Below, in pieces: positions 8,803 through 16,629 of a stretch of DNA of 64,000 nt. The stretch is from Terrisporobacter petrolearius (lineage in GTDB: Bacteria; Bacillota; Clostridia; Peptostreptococcales; Peptostreptococcaceae), in NCBI RefSeq assembly GCF_032598785.1, contig NZ_CP102984.1. One strand, given 5' to 3'. Numbering within the stretch: position 1 is the first letter of the stretch; each line of letters starts with the position of its first letter. A model generated the notes under the pieces. The model was not told the origin of the DNA. It saw nothing but the letters and a program-made list of their open reading frames with translations, and searched no databases. The position numbers were made by a program, and so were the translations under genes.

Positions 8803-10794
8803 ATGAAGAAAAAGTTTTTAGCCATAATTATGGCAGTAGCAATGATATTTAGTGTATTTGCTTACACACCAGTATCCTTTGCAAAGGAAAACATGGGCTA
8901 TGGAGATTATGCTTACAGTGTATTACAACATTTAAACAAAAATTTAACTCAAAGAATAGCTGGTACAGAGAAAGAACTAGAAGCAGCTGAGTACTTAAAA
9001 GAGCAACTAGAGTCTTTCGGTTATGAAGTAAAAATTCAAAATTTTACTTATGAAAGAAAAAATGTAACTTATAACTCTCAAAATGTTATAGCAAGTAAAA
9101 AAGGGGCTTCAACTAAAGATGTTATAATAGGTTCACATTATGATAGTGTAGGAACTAATGGTGTAGATGACAATGGTTCTGGAACTGTTGTAAACCTAGA
9201 AACAGCAAAAAGACTTGCTAATAAAAAAACACCTTATACTGTGAAATTTGTGTTCTTTGGAGCTGAGGAGGTTGGACTGAAAGGTTCATCTGCATATGTA
9301 AATGCTATGACTGAAGAAGAAATATCAAATACTGTTTATATGGTAAATATGGATAGTATGCTAGCTGGTACATACCGCTATGTATATAGTGGTAACTACA
9401 ACAAAGAAACAAATAAAGTTGATAATGCATGGCCTGCTTATCAAACGTTGAAATTGTCTGATGCTCTACAAACTGGTATGAGACTTAATAACACGGATTT
9501 AAACCTAGATTATCCAACTCCATCAACAGGCAACTGGAGTGACCATGCAAACTTTAGAAAACTAATGCCTTACTTATATTTTGAGGCAGTAAACTGGGAA
9601 GTACCAGATGACCCAAAACGTCCAGAAGAAGGTTCTTCAGGAGCTTATGAAACGGAAATAGGGGAGGTTATGCATAATCCTGAAAGAGACAATCTTGAGT
9701 TTGTAGAGTCAACATGGGGAAGCCGTGGAAAGGATACTATAAGTTCTTATTGTAAATTACTAGAAGCTATTGTATATCAATTAAATCCAAATGGACTGAT
9801 AACTCCATCCAAAGAAGAATTGAAAAAAGCTATAGAAATAGCTAATGATTTGGATAAAAGTGATTTTTCTGAGTCATCATATAATAAATTCCAACAAGCT
9901 TTAAAAGATGCTAAAGTAGTTAATAAAACAGAATATATTTTATTAAAAGATCAACAAACAATAGATAAAGCCCTAGCAAAATTAAATGAAACTATGGCAA
10001 TTGTAAGTTCTAATATAGTAAACACAACAATAAAAGCCAAAAACCAAATTTATAATAATAAATATCAAAGACCAGAAGTGATTGTAAAAGACGGTAAAGA
10101 AGTTTTAGAAGAAGGCAAAGATTATACAGTAAGCTATTCAAACAACAAAGAAATAGGAACTGCTACTGTTACTGTAAAAGGGTGCAACGATTACATGGGA
10201 TTAGCTAAAGCTAATTTTAGTATATTACCACAAACTGTTAAAAATCTAAAAACTTCTGATGTTTTAACTAATTCTTTAAAATTATCTTGGAATAAGATAA
10301 TTAATGCAGATGGATACAAAATTTACAAATATAATGCATCTACTAAAAAATATGAGTTATTAAAGACAATATGTAAAAATACTACGATTACTTACAAAGA
10401 TACAAAAATAGTATCTGCTACTAGTTATTTGTACAAGGTTAGTGCATATAAAAAAGTTGGTAATAAAATTTATGAAGGATTAAAATGCGAAAAAGTAAAA
10501 GTTACAAGTAAACCATTACAACCAATATTAAAATTATCATCAACAACTGCTAAAAAAGTTAACTTAAATTACTCATCAAAGGTAAGCAAGAGAAGTGACG
10601 GATATGAAGTTTATATGTCATCTTCAAAAAATGGAAAATACACTCTAATAAAAGATACACAAAGTACTAAAATAACTAAGAATAAACTAACTAGTAAAAA
10701 AGGATATTATTTTAAAGTAAGAGCATATAGAAAAGTAGATGGAAAGAAAGTTTATAGTTCTTATAGTACAATAAAATATATAAAAGTTAAGTGA
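8803..10794 (+). CDS. Secreted M28 zinc aminopeptidase with C-terminal FIVAR and Fn3-like modules
   Basis: 663 residues with a Sec signal peptide (KKKFLAIIMAVAMIFSVFAYTPVSFA). The peptidase domain spans about residues 35-320. Zinc ligands are visible as H112 (GSHYDSVG) and D123 (VDDNGSG), with E155-E156 (GAEEVGLKGS), D in VNMDSM and H in WSDHANF. Residues about 330-395 resemble a FIVAR module, followed by an Ig-like segment and two fibronectin III-like domains. No LPxTG or SLH anchor is seen. M28 enzymes remove N-terminal residues from extracellular peptides. The T-box upstream suggests induction when one tRNA is uncharged, coupling peptide scavenging to amino-acid starvation. GGGGGAGAG lies upstream of the ATG. 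Confidence 0.88.
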   Translation: MKKKFLAIIMAVAMIFSVFAYTPVSFAKENMGYGDYAYSVLQHLNKNLTQRIAGTEKELEAAEYLKEQLESFGYEVKIQNFTYERKNVTYNSQNVIASKKGASTKDVIIGSHYDSVGTNGVDDNGSGTVVNLETAKRLANKKTPYTVKFVFFGAEEVGLKGSSAYVNAMTEEEISNTVYMVNMDSMLAGTYRYVYSGNYNKETNKVDNAWPAYQTLKLSDALQTGMRLNNTDLNLDYPTPSTGNWSDHANFRKLMPYLYFEAVNWEVPDDPKRPEEGSSGAYETEIGEVMHNPERDNLEFVESTWGSRGKDTISSYCKLLEAIVYQLNPNGLITPSKEELKKAIEIANDLDKSDFSESSYNKFQQALKDAKVVNKTEYILLKDQQTIDKALAKLNETMAIVSSNIVNTTIKAKNQIYNNKYQRPEVIVKDGKEVLEEGKDYTVSYSNNKEIGTATVTVKGCNDYMGLAKANFSILPQTVKNLKTSDVLTNSLKLSWNKIINADGYKIYKYNASTKKYELLKTICKNTTITYKDTKIVSATSYLYKVSAYKKVGNKIYEGLKCEKVKVTSKPLQPILKLSSTTAKKVNLNYSSKVSKRSDGYEVYMSSSKNGKYTLIKDTQSTKITKNKLTSKKGYYFKVRAYRKVDGKKVYSSYSTIKYIKVK

Positions 10795-10854
10795 TAAAAT
10801 CTTATTATTTTGGAATTAGTAAAAGAAAGGTATACACAAAAATAAAGCATTCCT

Positions 10855-10878
10855 CTTAAAGTAGACTCTTTAAGTTTT
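10855..10878 (+). terminator. Weak intrinsic terminator after the aminopeptidase
   Basis: CTTAAAG and CTTTAAG form a 7-bp stem with a TAGACT loop followed by TTTT. The rest of 10795-11019 shows no gene. Confidence 0.5.
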
Positions 10879-11019
10879 AGTTGAAAAATAAGTGGGTATA
10901 AACTTATTATATAAAAAATACTTTACATAATGAAATGGTAAAAAATACCGGTAGAAATTGAAAAATTTTCATGGGAAAATAATATGTAAATGTACAAAAT
11001 AATAATGAGGTGATTAATA

Positions 11020-11670
11020 ATGAAATTAAATAATGCATTAAGCCATTTAAAAGAGGAATTATCTGATTTATTAAGTATGATGTTAGTATCAGAAAGAATA
11101 AACAGCCAAAGATGTTTAAATCAAAATATAGATACAAGCAAAACAATAATAGATCATAAGGATACTAGTGAAGAATTTTCACAAAAAGATTTAAATGCAA
11201 TAGGTTTAGAAATATATAAGTTGGCAACAGAAATAAAAGGTATGTATAACATGATGTTAGTATCAGAAAGAATAAACAGCCAAAGATGTTTAAACCAAGA
11301 CTTAGATACAAGCAAAACAATAATAGATCATAAAAATACTAGTGAAGAATTTACAGAAGACGAAGTAGATATCTTAATACAAGAAACAAGAAAATTAGTA
11401 GATACTATGCTCGTATCAGAAAGAACAAACAGTCAAAGATGTTTAAACCAAGACTTAGATACAAGCAAAACAATAATAGATCATAAAGAGAAATTAGACA
11501 AAAGTAAACAAGTAGTAAAAGGAAAAACTAAAAAGCAAGAATTAGAAAATACAATTCAAGAACTAAAAGGTATTTTAAATGAAATGCTTATATCAGAAAG
11601 AATAAACAGCCAAAGATGCTTAAATCAAGATCTTGATACTAGTAAAACAATAATCGATCATAAAGAATAG
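11020..11670 (+). CDS. Four-unit repeat protein of unknown family (possible Spo0E-like helical hairpins)
   Basis: 216 residues, no signal peptide, no membrane span, mostly predicted helix. It has four copies of a 27-residue core, MLVSERINSQRCLNQDLD plus TSKTIIDHK, at residues 21-47, 79-105, 130-156 and 189-215. Each core is preceded by a divergent amphipathic helix of the form LxxLxxxL (KEELSDLLSM, IYKLATEIKG, ETRKLVDT, IQELKGILNE). Each core has a single Cys. I do not recognise the family. Helix, short turn, then an NQDLD motif resembles the layout of Spo0E-type aspartyl-phosphate phosphatases (SQELD), but the following helix register differs, so that is only a possibility. A multi-core peptide precursor is another. 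GAGGTG precedes the ATG. An IS256 element starts 12 bp after the stop. Confidence 0.8.
   Translation: MKLNNALSHLKEELSDLLSMMLVSERINSQRCLNQNIDTSKTIIDHKDTSEEFSQKDLNAIGLEIYKLATEIKGMYNMMLVSERINSQRCLNQDLDTSKTIIDHKNTSEEFTEDEVDILIQETRKLVDTMLVSERTNSQRCLNQDLDTSKTIIDHKEKLDKSKQVVKGKTKKQELENTIQELKGILNEMLISERINSQRCLNQDLDTSKTIIDHKE
11080..11664 (+). repeat. Four 81-bp intragenic repeats
   Basis: Units lie at 11080-11160, 11254-11334, 11407-11487 and 11584-11664. They are close to identical in DNA as well as protein: units 1 and 2 differ at only a handful of positions, while unit 4 has more silent changes. The intervening spacers (93, 72 and 96 bp) are not conserved beyond a shared ACTAGTGAAGAATTT after units 1 and 2. 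Confidence 0.9.
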
Positions 11671-11683
11671 GGAATGTAAAATA

Positions 11684-11728
11684 AAGTGTGTAAGTTGACA
11701 AGATTGTTGTCAGCTTATGCACTTTTTT
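11684..11728 (+). terminator. Hairpin at the left end of the type 1 element
   Basis: AAGTGTGTAAGTTGACAA pairs with TTGTCAGCTTATGCACTT around a GATTG loop and is followed by a T tract. It contains the left inverted repeat. It can terminate transcription from the repeat-protein gene and shield the transposase from outside promoters. Confidence 0.7.
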
Positions 11729-11770
11729 GATTATAGAGTGTGATACCATTAAGGAAAGGAACTTAAAAAG

Positions 11771-13024
11771 ATGAGGTATGATACTATGGTTAGAAAAAAA
11801 CAAAGTTCTAAGAAAAATGAACTAGTAAATGCAATACTTGAACAATATCAACCTGAAACGGTTGAAGATATGCAAGATGCTCTTAAAGATATTTTTGCAC
11901 CAATGTTTGAAGCCATGCTTCAAGGCGAAATGGATAGTCACTTAGGCTATGAAAATAATAATCATAATCCAAAGAATACAACTAATCGTAGAAATGGTTA
12001 TTCACAAAAAACTGTAAAAACTACTAATGGTAGTGTTTCTATCAATGTCCCTCGTGACCGCGAAGCGACATTTGAACCACAATTAATTCCAAAACGTTGC
12101 AAGGATGTTTCTGGAATTGAAGATAAAGTGCTGTCTATGTATGCTAAAGGAATGAGCCAACGTGATATTTCAGATACTATAGAAGATATTTATGGGTTTG
12201 AAATATCTCATGAAACAATATCTCAAATTACTGATAGTGTGCTTGAACATCTTGAAGAATGGCAAAATAGACCCTTAAAAAAATTATATACTTTCTTATT
12301 TGTAGACTGCCTGTATGTTACTATTCGCAAGGATTACGAAGTTAAAAACTGCGCAATTTATACGATTTTAGGATATGATGTTGATGGTGTAAAAGATATC
12401 CTGGGGCTATGGATCAACGAAACTGAAAATAAGCATACATGGATGCAAATATTTGATGAGTTAAAAACTCGTGGCGTAGAAGATATTTTATTCATCTGTA
12501 TGGATGGGGTTAGTGGTTTAGAAGACGGAGCTAAATCTATATTTAAGCATACTATTGTTCAAAGATGTATAGTCCATCTAATCAGAAATTCTCTAAAATA
12601 TGTTCCTAGTAAAGAATACAAAGCATTTACATCTCACTTAAAGAAAATTTATGGTGCTCCTAGTTTAAAAGCAGCTATCGCTGAATTTGAAAGGTTCCAA
12701 CAAGTATGGTCTAAATATCCTGGAGCTATAGATGTATGGAAGAGAAACTTTTTACATGTTGAACAATTATTTAATTATGGAAGTGCAGTAAGAAAAATAA
12801 TGTATACAACAAATGCTGTTGAAAGTGTTAATTCAAGCTTTAGAAAAGTAACTAAAAAAGGAGCTTTTCCTAATGAAAATTCACTACTTAAATTACTTTA
12901 TCTTAGGATAACTGAACTTTATAAAAAGTGGAATAATCGTCCAATTTCAAATTGGGCTCTTGTCAGAAATCAATTAGATATGGATGAGAATTTAAAAGAA
13001 AGAGTTAAAAAATATCAGTATTAA
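11771..13024 (+). CDS. IS256-family (mutator-type) transposase, type 1
   Basis: 417 residues. The DDE triad is visible: D in FVDCLYVTIR, D in ICMDGVSGLED and E in TTNAVESVNSSFRK, with the C-x2-H signature (QRCIVHLIRNSLKY) between the second D and the E. The N-terminal helix-turn-helix region includes GYENNNHNPKNTTNRRNGYS. Full length and apparently intact, so transposition-competent if expressed. An internal ATG at 11786 could also serve as the start; the AAGGAAAGG upstream favours 11771. It differs clearly from the other two IS256 types in this window. Confidence 0.95.
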   Translation: MRYDTMVRKKQSSKKNELVNAILEQYQPETVEDMQDALKDIFAPMFEAMLQGEMDSHLGYENNNHNPKNTTNRRNGYSQKTVKTTNGSVSINVPRDREATFEPQLIPKRCKDVSGIEDKVLSMYAKGMSQRDISDTIEDIYGFEISHETISQITDSVLEHLEEWQNRPLKKLYTFLFVDCLYVTIRKDYEVKNCAIYTILGYDVDGVKDILGLWINETENKHTWMQIFDELKTRGVEDILFICMDGVSGLEDGAKSIFKHTIVQRCIVHLIRNSLKYVPSKEYKAFTSHLKKIYGAPSLKAAIAEFERFQQVWSKYPGAIDVWKRNFLHVEQLFNYGSAVRKIMYTTNAVESVNSSFRKVTKKGAFPNENSLLKLLYLRITELYKKWNNRPISNWALVRNQLDMDENLKERVKKYQY

Positions 13025-13027
13025 AAA

Positions 13028-13057
13028 ATCAGGTAGATTAATTTTATCTACCTGACT
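13028..13057 (+). terminator. Terminator of the type 1 transposase
   Basis: TCAGGTAGAT and ATCTACCTGA form a stem around TAATTTT, 4 bp after the transposase stop. Confidence 0.7.
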
Positions 13058-13110
13058 TATAAAATAAAAACTACTTACACACTTTTATTGACAAACCCAA
13101 AGAATAAATA

Positions 13111-13157
13111 AAAAGCTATAAATTATAGATATATCTTATCTATAATTTATAGCTTTT
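13111..13157. terminator. Long perfect hairpin, bidirectional terminator
   Basis: A 21-bp perfect stem (AAAAGCTATAAATTATAGAT and complement) with a 5-nt TATCT loop and A/T tracts on both sides. It lies between the IS and the convergent gene at 13170-13796 and would end transcription from either side. Confidence 0.8.
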
Positions 13158-13169
13158 ATTTTGTATATA

Positions 13170-13796
13170 TTATTTTTTAAATAAATAAGTATTTAAATCA
13201 TCACGGCTTAAGTCTATTCCTAAGTAATAAACTACATTATCTTGTAATAAGTAATACACAAACCTTGAACTATTAAATCCTACGTTTTTGTTATCAATAG
13301 TATATAAATTAGTTCTAAATATCTGAGTATTACCAAACTTTCTATATAGTGAAAATGTTCTTTTAAATCTTTTGTCTACTAAAGTGTCAGTGTTTTTGTA
13401 TGCTCTAATAAAAGTAACTTCATTTACGATTTTATCATTTATATAAAGACATTTTAAATCAAAGCTGTCATTTTTACCATTTGATAAATTTTCCCATAAA
13501 TTAAGTGAATCATTATTTTTAAATAATTGTATTCCTAAAGTAGGAGGTACAATTATTAAATTAGAAGAAACTTCTACAGATTCTCTATTATCATCCCAGT
13601 TTATATTTAATTCGTCTTCTTCTATAAAGGAAACAACTCCCATTTGTTTAGAATTATTTTTTAATGTTACTATATCACCTACTTGAAAATTATTTTTGTA
13701 TGGTGAGTTTTCATCAAATATTAATTCATCATTTTTAATAGAGAATGTAGATGTTAATTCTTTATTGTCTAGTTCGTCCTTTGTAATATAGTTCAT
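13170..13796 (-). CDS. Hypothetical protein with an SH3-like N-terminal segment
   Basis: 208 residues, no signal peptide or membrane span; I do not recognise the family. Residues about 38-75 (FQVGDIVTLKNNSKQMGVVSFIEEDELNINWDD) look like a small beta-barrel of the DUF2158/SH3 kind. The C-terminal half (FIRAYKNTDTLVDKRFKRTFSLYRKFGNTQIFRTNLYTI) is strand-rich and basic. GGAGGAAAC lies before the ATG on the minus strand. It stands alone between an IS element and a decayed gene, which suggests accessory DNA. Confidence 0.6.
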   Translation of the reverse strand: MNYITKDELDNKELTSTFSIKNDELIFDENSPYKNNFQVGDIVTLKNNSKQMGVVSFIEEDELNINWDDNRESVEVSSNLIIVPPTLGIQLFKNNDSLNLWENLSNGKNDSFDLKCLYINDKIVNEVTFIRAYKNTDTLVDKRFKRTFSLYRKFGNTQIFRTNLYTIDNKNVGFNSSRFVYYLLQDNVVYYLGIDLSRDDLNTYLFKK

Positions 13797-14028
13797 AAGT
13801 TTCCTCCTGAAAATTTCTTTTTATAAAAATGTATATTAATACAATTCCCATAGTAACAGATTTATAAATATTTTCAAAGTGAATTTTTTGTGTATATTAT
13901 ATGTAATCCTTGCAAGGACTAGAAATAAGTGTATATATTTTTTTATAATTAATATAATATCGAAAAGTAACATTTATAAAATATTGTCATATTTTAATAT
14001 AAATAGTATTTCTTTGGGAGGGATTTTT

Positions 14029-14375
14029 ATGTCAAATAACCCAACATTAATTATAGGTACTACTACTGATGAAAATAATAAATATGTAAATAAGGCGGTT
14101 ATTCAACTTGTGCAAATAGATAACCTTTTTAACCTTAAGTTATATTTATTTTAGCTGAAATTTATTTTGCATGATTTTTATGCAACTTTATTGCCTATCT
14201 TTGTTAAATTATAATATAGAACCTATTGTAAATATATATCTATAAATTTTTTAATAACCTATATACTGCAGATCAGCTAGTTGTGGATTAAAAAGGAAAT
14301 TATAAATATACAATATCCCTTGCAGGTGGAATAGTTAATAATTTTAGTATAGAAAGAATAAGAAAATGGATGCAG
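14029..14375 (+). pseudogene. Decayed Cna-B/carboxypeptidase-regulatory-like surface protein fragment
   Basis: The ATG at 14029 has a strong GGGAGGG site and reads MSNNPTLIIGTTTDENNKYV then NKAVIQLVQID, the start of a carboxypeptidase-regulatory or Cna-B-type domain (normally followed by TDENGNYxF). The frame stops at 14154. About 115 bp later the same sort of domain reappears as KGNYKYTISLAGGIVNNFSIERI after an in-frame stop. The middle of the domain is lost or scrambled. I read this as an internally deleted pseudogene. The 41-codon peptide could still be made. Confidence 0.55.
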
Positions 14376-14425
14376 CGGGTAAGCTTACCTTATTACATCC
14401 ATTATTTATAGGTTTTATTAAACCT
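14365..14425. terminator. Two hairpins between convergent genes
   Basis: AATGGATG/CATCCATT (14365-14403, enclosing the palindrome GGTAAGCTTACC) and AGGTTT/AAACCT (14410-14425) lie downstream of adenosine deaminase on the minus strand and of the decayed gene on the plus strand. Confidence 0.55.
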
Positions 14426-14437
14426 AAGTTCGTATTT

Positions 14438-15427
14438 TTATATAAATTTTCTTAGCCACTGTTTAGTATTATCGTCGGCAAAGGCTGAGTCTACACTAAT
14501 TAAGTACAGATTTTTATAATCTTCTTCAGTTATTTCAAAAACACTGTTTACATTATTAAACTCTTTAGTTAAATTAATATTAGAAACAGTTCTATTATCA
14601 GTATTTAGAGTAACTTTTAATCCATCTTTATAAAACTTATAAAAAGGATGCTCTTCAAAAGAATTTACTGCCTTAGTCTGCACATTACTAGTTGGACACA
14701 TTTCTAAAACTATGTTTTTATTTTTGACTATTTCATATGCTTCCTTTATATCTCTTATACCTATACCATGACCAATTCTTTCAGCTTCTAATATTTCTAC
14801 TGCTTCTAATACATTTAATCCACTTGCAGCTTCTCCTGCATGTATTGTAACTCTATATCCAAATGACCTTGCTAAATCAATGGCTTCTTTAAACTTTATT
14901 GCAAAACATTCATTTTCAGCACCACATAAGTCTATAGCTACAACGCCTTTATTTAAAAATTTCTTTCCTTCTTCTACTACATATATTGCATCATCTAAAG
15001 TCATGGTTCTCATACAACCTAATATAAGATTGGCCTTTATAGGGTATTTTTTTTCGGCTTCTTTCATTCCGTCTATTATATTTTCTATTACTTCACTTAC
15101 ACTAAGTCCATTTAAAGTATGAAGTAATGGTGCGAACCTTATTTCCATGTATTTTAAATTCTCACTACTAGCGTCTTCTAACAATTCAAAAGTTATTCTT
15201 TTTAAACTTTCTTTACTTTGCATAACTTTATTTGGCAAATCAAATCTTTTTAAATATTCTACAAGGGAATCACAATTAAAAGGTACTTTTACCATGTTCT
15301 CTATTTCTGATAATTCATGTGATGGGATTTCTATATTTTCTTCTTTTGCAATATCTATTATTGTTTGTGGTCTAACACTTCCATCTAAGTGACAATGTAA
15401 TTCTATCTTGGGTAATTTTTTTAGCAT
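14438..15427 (-). CDS. add: Adenosine deaminase
   Basis: 329 residues, cytosolic amidohydrolase TIM barrel converting adenosine to inosine and ammonia. H11 and H13 (ELHCHLDGS) are the first zinc ligands, VTIHAGEA holds the third histidine, ERIGHGI the catalytic histidine, and TLNTDNRTVS the last zinc aspartate. Length matches bacterial Add. GGAGATG precedes the ATG on the minus strand. An adenine-type purine riboswitch with a terminator lies directly upstream, as known for add in other bacteria, so expression should rise when adenine is available. It feeds purine salvage. Confidence 0.95.
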   Translation of the reverse strand: MLKKLPKIELHCHLDGSVRPQTIIDIAKEENIEIPSHELSEIENMVKVPFNCDSLVEYLKRFDLPNKVMQSKESLKRITFELLEDASSENLKYMEIRFAPLLHTLNGLSVSEVIENIIDGMKEAEKKYPIKANLILGCMRTMTLDDAIYVVEEGKKFLNKGVVAIDLCGAENECFAIKFKEAIDLARSFGYRVTIHAGEAASGLNVLEAVEILEAERIGHGIGIRDIKEAYEIVKNKNIVLEMCPTSNVQTKAVNSFEEHPFYKFYKDGLKVTLNTDNRTVSNINLTKEFNNVNSVFEITEEDYKNLYLISVDSAFADDNTKQWLRKFI

Positions 15428-15463
15428 ATTGTATCATCTCCTTATTATTTATAAATTTTTGTA

Positions 15464-15531
15464 TAAAAAAAATTTCTGATTGCAAAGAATACCTACTAAA
15501 TTAAAGTAAGCATTCTTCGTAATCAGAAATT
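15464..15531 (-). terminator. add: Riboswitch-controlled terminator upstream of add
   Basis: On the minus strand AATTTCTGATTACGAAGAAT pairs, with small mismatches, with ATTCTTTGCAATCAGAAATT and is followed by an eight-T tract. Its 5' arm overlaps the P3 and P1 3' strands of the aptamer, so ligand binding should prevent terminator formation and turn the gene on. Confidence 0.8.
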
Positions 15532-15582
15532 ATTGGTTTCTGGTAGAGACCCTCAATCCATATTATTGAGGTTATACGAAAT
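15514..15582 (-). promoter_or_regulatory. Adenine-type purine riboswitch aptamer
   Basis: The minus strand shows P1 (TTCGTA/TACGAA), the conserved core TATAACCTCAATAATATGG then TTGAGG, GTCTCTACC, P3 and the closing CTGATTACGAA. The specificity base is U (GATTACG rather than GACTACG), which in this family selects adenine over guanine. It lies in the 5' leader of add. Confidence 0.93.
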
Positions 15583-15596
15583 ATATATTTCTTCTA

Positions 15597-15625
15597 AGTA
15601 TATTATTTTTCGAAAATTATGTCAA
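15597..15625 (-). promoter_or_regulatory. Promoter of add
   Basis: On the minus strand TTGACA, a 17-bp spacer and TATACT precede the riboswitch aptamer by about 15 bp. Confidence 0.8.
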
Positions 15626-15815
15626 TATGTTTTTTGACACTTATAAAAGAACGACATTTAAATCATTAAAATTTGATTAATTTGTGTTCATATAAAGGAA
15701 CCTAAGTTATGAGTTTTTTTGTTATATAAAAAAAGTATATTACTTCACTAAGTGATAATTATATAAAAAGATGGTATTCTATATCTAAATCATTTATAAA
15801 ATAAGGGGAAGATAT

Positions 15816-16484
15816 ATGAAGTTTAAATACGATTTACACATACATACAAAAGAAATCAGTCCTTGCGGGCGTCTAAGTATAGAAGAAATAATAGACGAAT
15901 ACATAGAAGAAGGTTACTCAGGGCTAGTTCTTACAGATCACTTAAGAAAAGGCTACTTTAGAAAGTGTAAAAGAGAAGATTGGAAAGAAAAAATCAAGGA
16001 ATTTTTCTATAGCTATGATAGAGGGATAGAATACTGTAAAGATAAATGTTTTTACGTAGGTCTAGGAATGGAAATTAGTTTTAATAAGGATACAAATGAT
16101 TTTTTAGTATTTGGATTGGAAAAAGAAGATTATATAGAAAATGAGTGGATGATTGAAATGGGACTAAAGGATTTTTATAATAAATTCAAGAATAAGGCAA
16201 TTATTATTCAAGCTCACCCTTATAGACAAAAAGGAAGTAAATTAGAAGATATAAACTACCTACATGGAATTGAAATATATAATCAAAATCCAAGACACAA
16301 TAATAACAATCATTTGACAAATGCTATTTATGAAGCAAATCCAAGCCTTACAGCTACAGGTGGCAGTGATGTACATCAAAAACAGGATTTATGTAGAACA
16401 GGAATTTATACAAATAAAAAAATCACATCAGATGGAGAACTTCTTAAAATATTAAGAAATAAAGAATTTGAAATTATTGAATGA
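15816..16484 (+). CDS. PHP-domain phosphoesterase
   Basis: 222 residues. The four PHP metal motifs are visible: DLHIHTKE near the N-terminus, LTDH (about residue 45), a glutamate in GLGMEISF and AHPYR, then GGSDVHQ near the C-terminus. Proteins of this size include histidinol phosphatase-like enzymes, RNase AM/nucleoside 3',5'-bisphosphate phosphatases and uncharacterised metal-dependent phosphoesterases; no his genes are nearby, so the substrate is unknown. AAGGGGAAG lies upstream of the ATG. It stands as a single gene between add and the helicase. Confidence 0.85.
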   Translation: MKFKYDLHIHTKEISPCGRLSIEEIIDEYIEEGYSGLVLTDHLRKGYFRKCKREDWKEKIKEFFYSYDRGIEYCKDKCFYVGLGMEISFNKDTNDFLVFGLEKEDYIENEWMIEMGLKDFYNKFKNKAIIIQAHPYRQKGSKLEDINYLHGIEIYNQNPRHNNNNHLTNAIYEANPSLTATGGSDVHQKQDLCRTGIYTNKKITSDGELLKILRNKEFEIIE

Positions 16485-16629
16485 ATTAAATTGAAACTTT
16501 AATAAAACTAATAGTAACTTATCTAGATAATCTTTAAATACAAAATAGATACTTATTATAAAAACTGAGTATTGCCTTAGTGTGATATAATAGATAAGAT
16601 TACTATGACGAGAAGAAAGAGATGACAAA

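Larger units (their letters stand above)
11683..13085 (+). mobile_element. IS256-family element, type 1
   Basis: The ends are a perfect 13-bp inverted repeat, AAAGTGTGTAAGT (11683-11695) and its complement (13073-13085), flanking one transposase gene; the length is about 1.4 kb, normal for IS256. No matching target duplication is found next to either end (left flank TGTAAAAT, right flank TATTGACA), so one side may have been rearranged, or the true ends differ slightly. The element begins 12 bp after the stop of the repeat-protein gene. Confidence 0.8.

Noticed and set aside
9435..10794. Cell-wall anchor on the M28 aminopeptidase
   Set aside because: No LPxTG, SLH or choline-binding repeats are present; the C-terminal modules end without an anchor.
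11254..11664. CRISPR-like array in the repeat gene
   Set aside because: Units are 81 bp, in frame and coding; spacers are also coding, and no cas genes are present.
15816..16484. Histidinol phosphatase (hisK)
   Set aside because: The PHP motifs are present but there are no histidine genes nearby and the family is functionally mixed.
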